DNA from: CAYLNH01 sp964384625
GTDB taxonomy: Bacteria > Verrucomicrobiota > Lentisphaeria > JABSQK01
Assembly (NCBI GenBank): GCA_964384625.1
Contig: CAYLNH010000203.1
Location: 1 to 13,404, forward strand
Direction: 5' to 3'
DNA: 13,404 nt
In this document: positions 1 to 7,252 of the stretch, one piece after another
Position numbering within the stretch: the stretch's first letter is position 1
How the letters are laid out: each line of letters starts with the position of its first letter
Notes under the pieces: model-generated
The model's input: the letters and a program-made list of their open reading frames with translations, nothing else
Database searches by the model: none
What the model was told of the DNA's origin: nothing
Translations under genes and position numbers: made by a program

Positions 1-1
1 A

Positions 2-1501
2 CACCCGCACGTCGGCGACAAGTGGTGCATCTACCCAATGTACGACTGGGCGCACGGCCTGGAAGACTCGATCGAGGGCATCACGCACTCGCTGTGTTCG
101 CTGGAGTTCGAGAACCACCGGCCGTTGTATGACTGGTATCTCGACAAACTCGAGATCTACCACCCGCAGCAGATCGAGTTCGCCCGGTTCAACCTGACTT
201 ACACCGTGATGAGCAAACGGCTGTTCCGCCAGCTCGTGGAAGAGGGTTTGATCGACGGCTGGGATGATCCGCGTATGCCGCTGCTCAGCGGCTTGCGTCG
301 CCGCGGGTACGATCCGGCCGCCATTCGCGAGTTCATGCAGAGCATCGGCGTCGCCAAGTTTGTCGGCACCATCCAGATCGAGTATCTCGAGCACATCCTG
401 CGCCAGCACCTGAATAAGAAGTCGCCGCGGGTAATGGGCGTGCTCAACCCGTTAAAGGTTGTGATCGAGAACTACCCGGAAGACGAGGACGAGGAACTGG
501 AGGCAGTCAACAACCCGGAAGACCCGAAAGCCGGCACGCGCCGGGTCCCGTTCTCGCGCGAGCTCTATATCGAGCGCGAAGACTTTATGGAGGATCCGCC
601 GAAGAAGTATTTCCGTCTGGCTCCCGGCCGCGAGGTGCGTTTGCGCTATGCCTACTTCATTACCTGCAAGGAAGTCATCAAGAACGACCGGGGCGAAATC
701 GTTGAACTTCGCTGCACCTACGACCCGGCCACGCGCGGCGGCGACGCCCCCGACGGCCGGAAGGTGAAGGCCACCCTGCACTGGGTCTCCGCCAAGCATG
801 CGATCGACGCCGAGGTCCGGCTCTACGACCGGCTGTTCCTCAAGGAGGACCCGATGGACGTGGCCGACGGCGAAGACTGGAAGGCCGGGCTTAATCCAAA
901 CTCGCTGACTGTCAAACGGGCGAAACTCGAACCCTCATTGGCCGCTGCGAAAGCCGAGGACAAGTTCCAGTTCGAGCGGCTCGGCTACTTCTGTGTCGAC
1001 AACAAGGACTCCAGGCCCGGGGCGCTCGTCTTCAACCGCACAGTCACGCTCAAGGACTCCTGGGCCAAGATCCAGAAGAAACAGAAGAAGAAGGACCAGG
1101 GCAAGAAACAGGCAAAGAAGAAAAACAAGAAGAAAAGCAGGAAACAGAATGCCGACGGCGCCAATGTCGTCAGCCTGATCAGTATCGACCAGTTCTTCGA
1201 AGCTCAGCTGAAAACCGCGAAGGTCCTGGAAGCCGAACGCGTTGCAGATGCCGACAAGTTGTTGAAGCTGCAGGTCGACGTGGGCGGCGAGAAACGCCGG
1301 CTCGTGGCCGGCATCGCCAAGTTCTACGCGCCGGAAGACGTGGTCGGCAAGAACGTCGTCATCGTTGCCAACCTCAAGCCGGCGAAGATTTTCGGCATCG
1401 AAAGCCAGGGCATGCTGCTGGCCGCGTCAATGGGCAGGAAGAAGTTGACGCTGCTGACTACGGACGACCCGGATTTCAGCACCGGCGCGAAGGTCGGGTA
1501 G
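2..1501 (+). CDS. glnS: Glutaminyl-tRNA synthetase, 5'-truncated by the window edge, fused to a C-terminal tRNA-binding (Trbp111/MetG-like) domain
   Basis: Class I aminoacyl-tRNA synthetase that charges tRNA-Gln with glutamine in the cytoplasm. The reading frame is open from base 2, so the N-terminus with the HIGH motif lies outside the window. Residue numbers here count from the Met at 38. The text GDKWCIYPMYD, then GITHSLCSLEF, the KMSKS-type loop VMSK (57-60) and WDDPRMPLLSGLRRRGY follow E. coli GlnRS closely. The anticodon-binding beta-barrels run to about residue 345 (RLYDRLF, FNRTVTLKDSWAK), where ordinary GlnRS ends. Instead there is a Lys-rich linker (about 344-370) and then, from about 383 to 487, an OB-fold domain like Trbp111 or the MetRS C-terminus (FFEAQLKTAKVLEAE, VAGIAKFY, VANLKPAKIFGI, SQGMLLAA). 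All parts are in one frame with no internal stop, so this looks like a true fusion. The GlnRS call is very secure; the role of the added domain (general tRNA affinity) is inferred from its family. Confidence 0.95.
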   Translation, partial: HPHVGDKWCIYPMYDWAHGLEDSIEGITHSLCSLEFENHRPLYDWYLDKLEIYHPQQIEFARFNLTYTVMSKRLFRQLVEEGLIDGWDDPRMPLLSGLRRRGYDPAAIREFMQSIGVAKFVGTIQIEYLEHILRQHLNKKSPRVMGVLNPLKVVIENYPEDEDEELEAVNNPEDPKAGTRRVPFSRELYIEREDFMEDPPKKYFRLAPGREVRLRYAYFITCKEVIKNDRGEIVELRCTYDPATRGGDAPDGRKVKATLHWVSAKHAIDAEVRLYDRLFLKEDPMDVADGEDWKAGLNPNSLTVKRAKLEPSLAAAKAEDKFQFERLGYFCVDNKDSRPGALVFNRTVTLKDSWAKIQKKQKKKDQGKKQAKKKNKKKSRKQNADGANVVSLISIDQFFEAQLKTAKVLEAERVADADKLLKLQVDVGGEKRRLVAGIAKFYAPEDVVGKNVVIVANLKPAKIFGIESQGMLLAASMGRKKLTLLTTDDPDFSTGAKVG

Positions 1502-1563
1502 TCGGGAAGGCCGCCGACAGAAGTTCCGCCTGTCGTAAGAGACGGATTGCTTCCGAGCGTGGC

Positions 1564-1616
1564 CGCGGTCGTCGCGACCGCGCATTCCCGATTCCGGTCG
1601 AAAACACCGGTTTTCC
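1564..1616 (+). terminator. Hairpins after glnS, possible terminator
   Basis: An 8-bp perfect stem, CGCGGTCG / CGACCGCG with a 3-base loop (1564-1582), starts 63 bases after the glnS stop. A second stem, CCGGT / ACCGG (1594-1610), is followed by TTTT. Neither has a long T tract, so termination is plausible but weakly supported. The rest of 1502-1719 shows no gene and no convincing promoter. Confidence 0.35.
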
Positions 1617-1719
1617 TCGGTTTCTCACTTTGCCGCGTAAGATCGCCGGAAAACTGCCGTAGACTCAGTGAAATGACAAACCGCACGATTGCGCAAACAC
1701 AAATCGAAAGGATGAGAGT

Positions 1720-2184
1720 ATGGGGTTCTTCTCGAAACTGAAAAACACACTGACGGGTGGCTGGGCCACGGTAACGGTGGAATGCGAACAGAACGCCAGA
1801 CGCGGCGAGAAATTCCCGTTCAAGGTCAACGTGCAGGTGAAAGACGAAGACATCTCCGTGGACCGCGTCTACATCCAACTGCAATGCGCTGAAGTGATCG
1901 AACTCGACAACTACCGGTCGTTCGATCGCGACGACGCCGGCGACATCGATTACATCAACGTCCGCCACAGCGAGGAACTGCTCGACGAGGAACTGACGAT
2001 CAGCCAGAACCAGCAATTGGGCGCCAACCAGAGCGCCTCGTTCGACGGCGAAGTCGACATCCCGGCGCATCTGCCGCCGAGTTACCGCGGCAGGAACTGC
2101 TCGGTCCAATGGCGGATCTACGCCGGCCTCGACATGACCGGCAACGACCCGGACAGCGGCTGGAAAGAGATCACCGTCGAATAG
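1720..2184 (+). CDS. Small arrestin/Spo0M-like beta-sandwich protein
   Basis: Predicted 154-residue soluble protein with no signal peptide or membrane segment. After a short amphipathic start (MGFFSKLKNTL), the text alternates beta-strand-like segments: ATVTVECEQ, EKFPFKVNVQVKDEDISVDRVYIQLQ, SASFDGEVDIPAHLPPSY, CSVQWRIYAGLDMTG, WKEITVE. A short leader, paired strands, a 'PPSYRG...QWRI.A.LD..G.DP' segment and a terminal strand resemble the arrestin-like fold of Spo0M-type proteins. I judge this from pattern only. Spo0M family members are linked to sporulation control or cell-envelope morphology in Bacillus, but nothing here shows the same job. The start is fixed by AAGGA seven bases before the ATG. 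It stands alone between glnS and a convergent gene, and its transcription source is not obvious. It could be another small beta-sandwich family. Confidence 0.7.
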   Translation: MGFFSKLKNTLTGGWATVTVECEQNARRGEKFPFKVNVQVKDEDISVDRVYIQLQCAEVIELDNYRSFDRDDAGDIDYINVRHSEELLDEELTISQNQQLGANQSASFDGEVDIPAHLPPSYRGRNCSVQWRIYAGLDMTGNDPDSGWKEITVE

Positions 2185-2189
2185 ACTTG

Positions 2190-2288
2190 CTTCGCGCCCC
2201 GAAGGGGGGACAGACATGGATCGCCCCAGATGACCGTCAGGGAACCCGGGGGTTCGCTTGTCTATAGGCCCGTCCCCGACAGGGGCGA
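2190..2288. terminator. Hairpin-rich gap between convergent genes
   Basis: Three short GC-rich inverted repeats sit between the convergent stops: CTTCG/CGAAG (2190-2204), GAACCC/GGGTTC (2242-2255) and CCCC/GGGG (2274-2285). The last lies just past the stop of the minus-strand oxidoreductase. No T tract follows on either strand, so any terminator role is tentative. Confidence 0.25.
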
Positions 2289-2294
2289 ACTCGC

Positions 2295-3389
2295 TCAGTC
2301 TGATGCCGTCGTAATCGCCCAGGTCAACTCGTACGTCCGAAACGCATCCGCGTACGGGCTGGCAATCCGGGCCGCATCCCCACGGCGGACGGCATCGACG
2401 AACACCTGGTTCTCGGTGAGATACGTGTCGTCGGCAGCAAACGTCAGGACCTCGGTCTCCTCTGATCCCGGTCGGCGCACGGCCAGTCGGCAGTCGCCGT
2501 ACGGATCCATCAGCACAACACGCAGGCCGTCGGCCCAGACCTCCAGTTCGGACTCGTACTTCTCCCGGTGCAGCAACACGCCGTGCGTCAATGACGCGAC
2601 GGCACCGGACTCATGCTTCCACGTTGCGGCCGTTGCCGCCGGCGCCCGGAATTCCTCCGGCACGGCAGCCGGCAGCGGCACACCGTCATCGTCTGCGGGC
2701 GCGTCGCGAAACAGGGGTTGCTCAGACGAGCGCAAGGCGATCGCCTGCACTGTGTCGAGCCTTGCCTCGCCCAACAGATATCGCGCCAGGTCGACGAAGT
2801 GCGTGGCCTGTTCGACGATCGGCCCGCCGCTTTGCCGGCGGTCCCACCACTGGGCCTTGCGGATCTCGCTGTAAGCGCAGTCATAGCGCCCGAGGAAGGC
2901 CGCCGGCTGCAGCTCGTGCTCGATCAGGATCGCCTTGATCGCCTGCACCGCCCGGCTGTAGCGGAACATATAACCCACACTGCAGACAACGCCGCTCCCG
3001 GAGACGGCTTCGGCCACTTGCGCCACAGTTGCCGCCGGATGCGAAGACAGCGGTTTCTCAACGAACATGTGGACGCCGGCGGCCGCGCACCGGACTTCGA
3101 TGTCGCGGCCCGCTGCGAGCGTTCCGTGCACGCTCGGCGGGACGCCGATCCAGACGGCGTCAGGCTTCGCTGTCTCCAACAACTCGCGGTAGTCGCCGAA
3201 CACGTCGGCGCCGGCGTACATCGGGTGTGAACGCTCAGCCAGCCTGGCCTTCGCCGCAGCGGTGTTCGGGTCGGCAATGCCGACGACCTCGAGGCCCTCG
3301 ATCTGTTCCAGACGCGACGCATGATCCCAGGGACCTTCGCCGCCGCCGAAATTTACCGCCCCGGCGCCGATGAATCCGATTCGCAACAT
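2295..3389 (-). CDS. Gfo/Idh/MocA family NAD(P)-dependent oxidoreductase
   Basis: Predicted 364-residue cytoplasmic dehydrogenase of the glucose-fructose oxidoreductase / inositol dehydrogenase family, the usual length. The N-terminal Rossmann fold starts at once with IGFIGAGAVN (dinucleotide motif, residues 8-13). The family's EKPLSSH motif is at 111-117 and supplies the catalytic-site lysine K112. The substrate domain carries GYMFRYS and GGPIVEQATHFVDLARYLLGE (188-208), with the His-Asp pair H197/D200 typical of the active site. Members oxidise or reduce sugars, sugar acids or cyclitols; the substrate cannot be read from the sequence. It is divergent from the ROK gene with 171 bases between the starts, so both may share control and serve one sugar pathway. 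Upstream of the ATG there is only a weak GAGTGAG-type ribosome site. The family is secure, the role in sugar catabolism likely. Confidence 0.92.
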   Translation of the reverse strand: MLRIGFIGAGAVNFGGGEGPWDHASRLEQIEGLEVVGIADPNTAAAKARLAERSHPMYAGADVFGDYRELLETAKPDAVWIGVPPSVHGTLAAGRDIEVRCAAAGVHMFVEKPLSSHPAATVAQVAEAVSGSGVVCSVGYMFRYSRAVQAIKAILIEHELQPAAFLGRYDCAYSEIRKAQWWDRRQSGGPIVEQATHFVDLARYLLGEARLDTVQAIALRSSEQPLFRDAPADDDGVPLPAAVPEEFRAPAATAATWKHESGAVASLTHGVLLHREKYESELEVWADGLRVVLMDPYGDCRLAVRRPGSEETEVLTFAADDTYLTENQVFVDAVRRGDAARIASPYADAFRTYELTWAITTASD

Positions 3390-3407
3390 TCGCGCTCACT
3401 CTGTGGT

Positions 3408-3436
3408 TTGTTATTCCTTTGCCGTCTGACTATAAT
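3408..3436 (+). promoter_or_regulatory. Near-consensus sigma70 promoter for the ROK gene
   Basis: TTGTTA (3408-3413), a 17-base spacer, then a perfect TATAAT (3431-3436) on the plus strand. The predicted start of transcription near 3443 gives a leader of about 118 bases before the GTG at 3561. Such a match is unusual in this GC-rich window. A second, weaker extended -10 (TGG-TATCAT, 3501-3509) lies downstream. Confidence 0.65.
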
Positions 3437-3462
3437 AGCTCCACCACGCAGAGGTTGTCTAC
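3432..3462 (-). promoter_or_regulatory. Possible divergent promoter for the oxidoreductase
   Basis: On the minus strand, TAGACA (3462-3457) and TATTAT (3437-3432) are 19 bases apart. The -10 overlaps the plus-strand TATAAT, so the two promoters would compete or be co-regulated. The spacing is long, so this is a weak call. Confidence 0.25.
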
Positions 3463-3560
3463 CTTTTGGGAACAGACCATCACATCGGACAGCAGGGCAG
3501 TGGTATCATGGAAGAGCAGAAACGGCGGAACGCATTCCTCAACCGCGGAAGGATGCCCGA

Positions 3561-4493
3561 GTGAGCACTTTGGCCATTGGCGTTGACATCGGCGGCACCA
3601 AGGGCGCCGTCAGCCGGATCGACTGCGAGACCTGGGAGATTCAGGCCAAGGAGGTCTTTGCCGCACCGGAATCGCTCAAGGGGTACCTTGACGCGATCAA
3701 AGACGCGATCGATTCGCTGGCGATTGACGCACCGGCCGGCGTGGGTATCTCCTGCGGCGGACCGCTGGACAGCCGGACCGGCGTCGTTCACGCCCCGCCG
3801 CATCTGCCGGTCTGGGACGGTGTGCCGATCGCCGATATCCTGACGCAGCACTGCGGCTGCCCGGCCTTGCTGCAGAACGACGCCAACGCCGGCGCACTGG
3901 CGGAATGGTACTGGGGCGCCGGCCGGGGCTGTGATGACTTGGTGTTCATCACGTTCGGCACGGGATTCGGCGCCGGCATCATTGCCAATGGCGCGTTGGT
4001 CGAGGGCCACACCGGTCAGGCCGGTGAAATCGGCCACATCCGCCTGCATGACGCCGGCCCGCGGGCCTACGGCAAGGCCGGCTCCGTCGAGGCCTTCTGC
4101 AGCGGGGGCGGCATTGCCGCGCAATACCGCTGTGCCGCCGAGGAGCTGTTTGCCGCCGCCCGGGCCGGCAAACTGGACGCCCGCCGCCTGGTTCGCGAAA
4201 TCGGCCGGCATGCAGGCGAAGCCATCGCGATCGCCGTCGACCTGCTGAATCCCGAAGTCGTGGTCCTGGGCGGCATCTACAGCCGTAATGTGGATCTGCT
4301 GGAAGAGCCGGTCATCGAAGGGTTGACGACGCAGGCGCTGCCGCGGAACGCGGCGGCTGTCGAACTCCGGCCGGCAACGCTCGGGGAAGCCATCGGAGAT
4401 TACGCCTGCATGGCAATTGTCCGGCTCTTGACTGAACCGACAACGCCGTCCGGCAAACCCGACGACCGTTTTCCGCGGCGTGAGAGTCGCTGA
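3561..4493 (+). CDS. ROK family protein (putative sugar kinase) lacking the zinc-site cysteines
   Basis: Predicted 310-residue protein of the ROK (repressor, ORF, kinase) family. With no N-terminal helix-turn-helix it should be a kinase, phosphorylating a hexose or N-acylhexosamine with ATP in the cytoplasm. Visible motifs: phosphate-binding DIGGTKGA (9-16), GISCGGPLD, HLPVWDGVPI, QNDANAGALAE with catalytic-base candidate D107, the second ATP motif FGTGFGAG and the substrate motif GEIGH (155-159). The usual CxCGxxGCxE zinc site is altered: at its place, about 168-177, Arg, Tyr and Ser replace the cysteines while H159 and E177 remain. The GTG start is chosen because GGAAGGA ends seven bases before it; an ATG at 3553 stops after three codons. 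Upstream is a strong promoter and the divergent oxidoreductase. The substrate is unknown, and a non-kinase role is possible. Confidence 0.9.
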   Translation: MSTLAIGVDIGGTKGAVSRIDCETWEIQAKEVFAAPESLKGYLDAIKDAIDSLAIDAPAGVGISCGGPLDSRTGVVHAPPHLPVWDGVPIADILTQHCGCPALLQNDANAGALAEWYWGAGRGCDDLVFITFGTGFGAGIIANGALVEGHTGQAGEIGHIRLHDAGPRAYGKAGSVEAFCSGGGIAAQYRCAAEELFAAARAGKLDARRLVREIGRHAGEAIAIAVDLLNPEVVVLGGIYSRNVDLLEEPVIEGLTTQALPRNAAAVELRPATLGEAIGDYACMAIVRLLTEPTTPSGKPDDRFPRRESR

Positions 4494-4506
4494 AGCGACC
4501 CGTCCC

Positions 4507-4524
4507 GATCCTTCGTCGCGGATC
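4507..4524. terminator. Short hairpin between convergent ROK and glycosidase genes
   Basis: GATCC / GGATC arms (4507-4511 and 4520-4524) with an 8-base loop fill the 30-base gap between the two stops. The right arm touches the glycosidase stop codon. The stem is short and no T tract follows, so this is only a candidate. Confidence 0.2.
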
Positions 4525-5900
4525 TATCGCTGCAGGATCGTCAGCTCCTGCGGCGCCAACGTGATTTCCAGGGTGTCGTCGGCACGGGCCTTCTCCGACT
4601 GTGCCACCGCGCGTTCCGCATTGGCCGGCAGGACCTCCTCGTAGACCCGCCGCCGCGTCACGCTGCCGGACGGCAACTGCACGCTGATCCTGTGCGACGC
4701 CGCGGTCGGATTCAGGATGACCATGGTTTCTCCGTCGTCCCGCAGGGCCCATAACGCGGGAAACCCGGTGGCCCGGCTGGTGACCCGGTGGATCACAGCG
4801 CCGGGCCGCAGGGCGCCGACAAGCGCGGCGTAGTAGTGGTACAGCGGCCGCGGCGACCAGGCCGCACCCTTGAACCGCCATAATCCGAAGTTCATCTGGC
4901 CCAGGCCGATCTGGCCGCAGAACATCATATCCTGCAGACACCAGATGGTGAAGCCGTCAACGCCCGCGGCGATCGCCTGCAGGATTTTGTCGGCGACCGC
5001 GACGGCGCCGTCGATCGTGTCGATCAGACTGACGCCGCCTTTGCCGCAGCCGGGGAAGCGGGACGAGAAGGCGTCGCCGGCAATGTTGAATTCGGTCAGC
5101 AGCAGCGGCTTGTCCGGCCCGACCAGCCGGCGGAAGGCCGCGGCTTCGGCAGCGATCCCGGGATAGGCCCAGTCCGGATTGCCGTCGTAGAAACTCGGGT
5201 CCTCGCTGCTGTAGTTGTGATAGCAGTAACCGACGTCATCGGCGCCGAACTCATCCACCGCCAACTGCAGCCGCTCCAGGCGCAGCGGCGCCCCCCAGAC
5301 ACAGTCCGGCGTCAGGATCCGGATCTGGTCGGACAGGCCGGCGGCGGCGAGTTCGTTCAGGGCCAGGCGGTGGGCCGCGACGAAGTCAGCCCAGGAGAGA
5401 CGCCTGGAAAGGGCGTCTTCCCCGAACAGCCGGCGCACCAGCGGCGAGTCATGCGGGAACGCCGATTCCGGCTCGTTCCACAGCGTCAGCCAGCGGATGT
5501 TGTCGAAGCCCTCGTCGGCAACCAGATGCTTCAGCATCGCGACCATGGCTTTGACGATCGCCGGGATCTTCCCGGCGGTCGGCCGCGGCGGTTGAAACAG
5601 CACCAGGTTCGCCTGTGTCCCATTGGCCCGATGGCGTTTGAGCTGCTTCAGGAAGCAGCCGAAATCGTCGTCGTCCCAGTCAAAGGTCTTCCCGTCCAGC
5701 GACGGATTGAACCAGTCGACATGCACGAACATGCGGGTATTGGCCAGCCGCAGTTCATCGAGCCGCCGCTCGTTCAGTTCATAATCTTGGGGCGTCAGGC
5801 GGAACTGCGCGTTGCAGCTGTCGTAGAGATAGCCGTCGGCCTGGGCGCCCAGGCCGAAGAACGGTCGATCGCTGATCGGGTTGGGATCAATGGTAAACAT
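4524..5900 (-). CDS. Clan GH-A (TIM-barrel) glycoside hydrolase, cytoplasmic
   Basis: Predicted 458-residue retaining glycosidase. The barrel covers about residues 15-365, with WLTLWNEPESAF (E143, acid/base candidate) and PLLLTEFNIAGD (E270, nucleophile candidate), the two glutamates expected at the ends of strands 4 and 7 in clan GH-A. YCYHNY (225-230) and the aromatic text FTIWCLQDMMF (317-327) fit substrate-binding loops. From about 390 to 458 a beta-rich tail (ETMVILNPTA ... LEITLAPQELTILQ) resembles the C-terminal sandwich of GH30/39/51-type enzymes. There is no signal peptide, so it should act on imported oligosaccharides. The ATG lies three bases after the stop of the preceding gene, with GGAAAG eight bases before it, so the two are translationally coupled. 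I cannot assign the exact GH family or substrate. Confidence 0.85.
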   Translation of the reverse strand: MFTIDPNPISDRPFFGLGAQADGYLYDSCNAQFRLTPQDYELNERRLDELRLANTRMFVHVDWFNPSLDGKTFDWDDDDFGCFLKQLKRHRANGTQANLVLFQPPRPTAGKIPAIVKAMVAMLKHLVADEGFDNIRWLTLWNEPESAFPHDSPLVRRLFGEDALSRRLSWADFVAAHRLALNELAAAGLSDQIRILTPDCVWGAPLRLERLQLAVDEFGADDVGYCYHNYSSEDPSFYDGNPDWAYPGIAAEAAAFRRLVGPDKPLLLTEFNIAGDAFSSRFPGCGKGGVSLIDTIDGAVAVADKILQAIAAGVDGFTIWCLQDMMFCGQIGLGQMNFGLWRFKGAAWSPRPLYHYYAALVGALRPGAVIHRVTSRATGFPALWALRDDGETMVILNPTAASHRISVQLPSGSVTRRRVYEEVLPANAERAVAQSEKARADDTLEITLAPQELTILQR

Positions 5901-5903
5901 GAG

Positions 5904-6911
5904 TCATACTTTCCGGGTTTTCATTTCCGCGAACGCAGCGTGAATGACGTCCAGATCTCCGGCATAGCGCGGGTGCGGGCGGAAATCCGGCGGTGTGCCC
6001 CAGGCGTAACCGAAGAAGTCACAGCCCTTGTCGTACCATTCCCGCCAGGAGTTCGGATCGCACTCGTCGTTGGTCCGGCCCACCACGGTGGTCATCACCC
6101 GCTGCTCCGGTCTCTTGATGTCGAGCAGCCAATCGACCACCGCGCGGCTGGAGCACTCCGCAAACAGGCCGTCACTCTCGTTGAGCATCGGATGATCCAC
6201 CCACAGAGCCTCCGCCGCTTCCCAGTACGGCACATTGAAGATGATTTTCGTCGTCGGTGATGTCCTCTTTGTCGACTCCTGAATCCGGTGGAACTGCTCG
6301 GCGAGTATGGTGCGTTTGTATTTGAGATGCTCCTCGCCGGTAATGTCCGCGGCCGTGTCGGGCAGATCCCGCCCGATGACGCGCCGGAACGCCGCCGCGG
6401 CGTAGGCGGCCGGCTGCACCAGCGTTTCATTCGGCTTCAGACCGCCGTAAACAAACCAGTCGTACAACATCCAGTCCACCGGGTACAACGTCAGGAACTC
6501 CTCGATCCGGGCGCAGAGCAGATCGGTCCAACCCGACTCCGGCGCCAGAAAACCGTGGGGACACTCGTCGCGGCTGCCGGGAACGACCCAGTGGGTGCGA
6601 TGGTTGCTCATCACCAGGTCGGCGCCGACGCACATGTACGACCAGACCGGGACGCCGCGATCGCGGGCCAGTTCGTACAGGCTGGGAAACAACTGACTGC
6701 CTGGGCCCGGCGCCAGCGGCCCGAGCTTCGACGGATACAGCGCCGTACCGCCGAACAGATAGGCCTGGCAATACATGACGTTCGTGCCGAAGTCCATATG
6801 CCAGTCGAAGTACTCCTGCGGATCGACAAAGGCCCAGTCCTGCGGCGCCGCCGCCCCCTCCACGGTCCAGTTCAGATCGCAGTGCATCAGGCAGGTCGGT
6901 GTATGGAACAT
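5904..6911 (-). CDS. Hypothetical TIM-barrel glycosidase-like protein (GHL6/fucosidase-like), cytoplasmic
   Basis: Predicted 335-residue protein. The start at 6911 is chosen because AGGAGG stands five to six bases before this ATG; the frame stays open further upstream but that part looks non-coding. Text such as EYFDWHMDFGTNVMYCQAYLF, LYPSKLGP, LYELARDRGVPVWSYMCVG and, after a predicted helix, YPVDWMLYDWFVYGG follows the strand order of hypothetical glycosyl hydrolase family 6 (GHL6) and alpha-L-fucosidase-like barrels. There, a 'VDG...YD' strand end carries an active-site acid; here that would be D in LYDW. The later segment IIFNVPYWEAAEALW and a CSSRAVVDWLLDIKRPEQRVMTTVVG stretch continue the barrel. 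No signal peptide. It is the first gene of a two-gene operon with the clan GH-A enzyme. The family call is by pattern only; enzymatic activity is unproven. Confidence 0.75.
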   Translation of the reverse strand: MFHTPTCLMHCDLNWTVEGAAAPQDWAFVDPQEYFDWHMDFGTNVMYCQAYLFGGTALYPSKLGPLAPGPGSQLFPSLYELARDRGVPVWSYMCVGADLVMSNHRTHWVVPGSRDECPHGFLAPESGWTDLLCARIEEFLTLYPVDWMLYDWFVYGGLKPNETLVQPAAYAAAAFRRVIGRDLPDTAADITGEEHLKYKRTILAEQFHRIQESTKRTSPTTKIIFNVPYWEAAEALWVDHPMLNESDGLFAECSSRAVVDWLLDIKRPEQRVMTTVVGRTNDECDPNSWREWYDKGCDFFGYAWGTPPDFRPHPRYAGDLDVIHAAFAEMKTRKV

Positions 6912-6928
6912 GGATTCCTCCTGTGAAG

Positions 6929-7021
6929 AGAGTACGGTTGCTGCATAGTGCGAGCGACAGCACTGCGACGCAAGCAGGATCAGTGCAATTTGTCGCCAAA
7001 ACAGAAAGAGCGCGGTTGCTG
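6929..7021 (-). promoter_or_regulatory. Candidate control region of the minus-strand glycosidase operon: direct repeats plus an inverted repeat
   Basis: In the 341-base gap upstream of the operon (6912-7252), a 15-base element AGAG-NN-CGGTTGCTG occurs twice in the same direction (6929-6943 and 7007-7021, 13 of 15 identical, 78 bases apart). Between the copies lies the inverted repeat GCACTG / CAGTGC (6960-6965 and 6981-6986). A weak minus-strand promoter, TTGCGT-N17-CACTAT, falls between the inner elements. The arrangement suggests regulator binding, but no regulator is assigned. The rest of the gap (7022-7252) shows no gene. Confidence 0.35.
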
Positions 7022-7252
7022 TGATGTCCCGATACAACAGGGACCTGAACGGCGAAGACGGCGGGGCGTCTGCCCTCCGCGAGTTTCGGCACCGCAAATG
7101 GCATTGGTCAAGCCACGCAGATCAGGTCACTCTTTGCCTTGATTTGGGCGCTGGCCTGGTGCGCAACAGTCGGATCTTGAATTCTGCGTAGTCGAGCAAT
7201 CTGGTTAATTGACCCACGGCCTGAGAATGTACTCCTGCTTGAGCTGGCATTA

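Noticed and set aside
1324..2217. A 297-codon minus-strand frame over glnS and the arrestin-like gene
   Set aside because: It overlaps the certain end of glnS and a gene with a good ribosome site on the other strand.
3321..3560. Upstream extension of the ROK gene by 80 codons
   Set aside because: It overlaps the oxidoreductase start and the promoter; the GTG at 3561 has a strong ribosome site and the ROK fold begins there.
5217..6260. A 347-codon plus-strand frame
   Set aside because: It crosses two minus-strand genes with clear family motifs and coupled starts, and its product has no recognisable domain.
6912..7097. Upstream extension of the GHL6-like gene by 62 codons
   Set aside because: AGGAGG directly before the Met at 6911 decides the start, and the extension contains the candidate control repeats.
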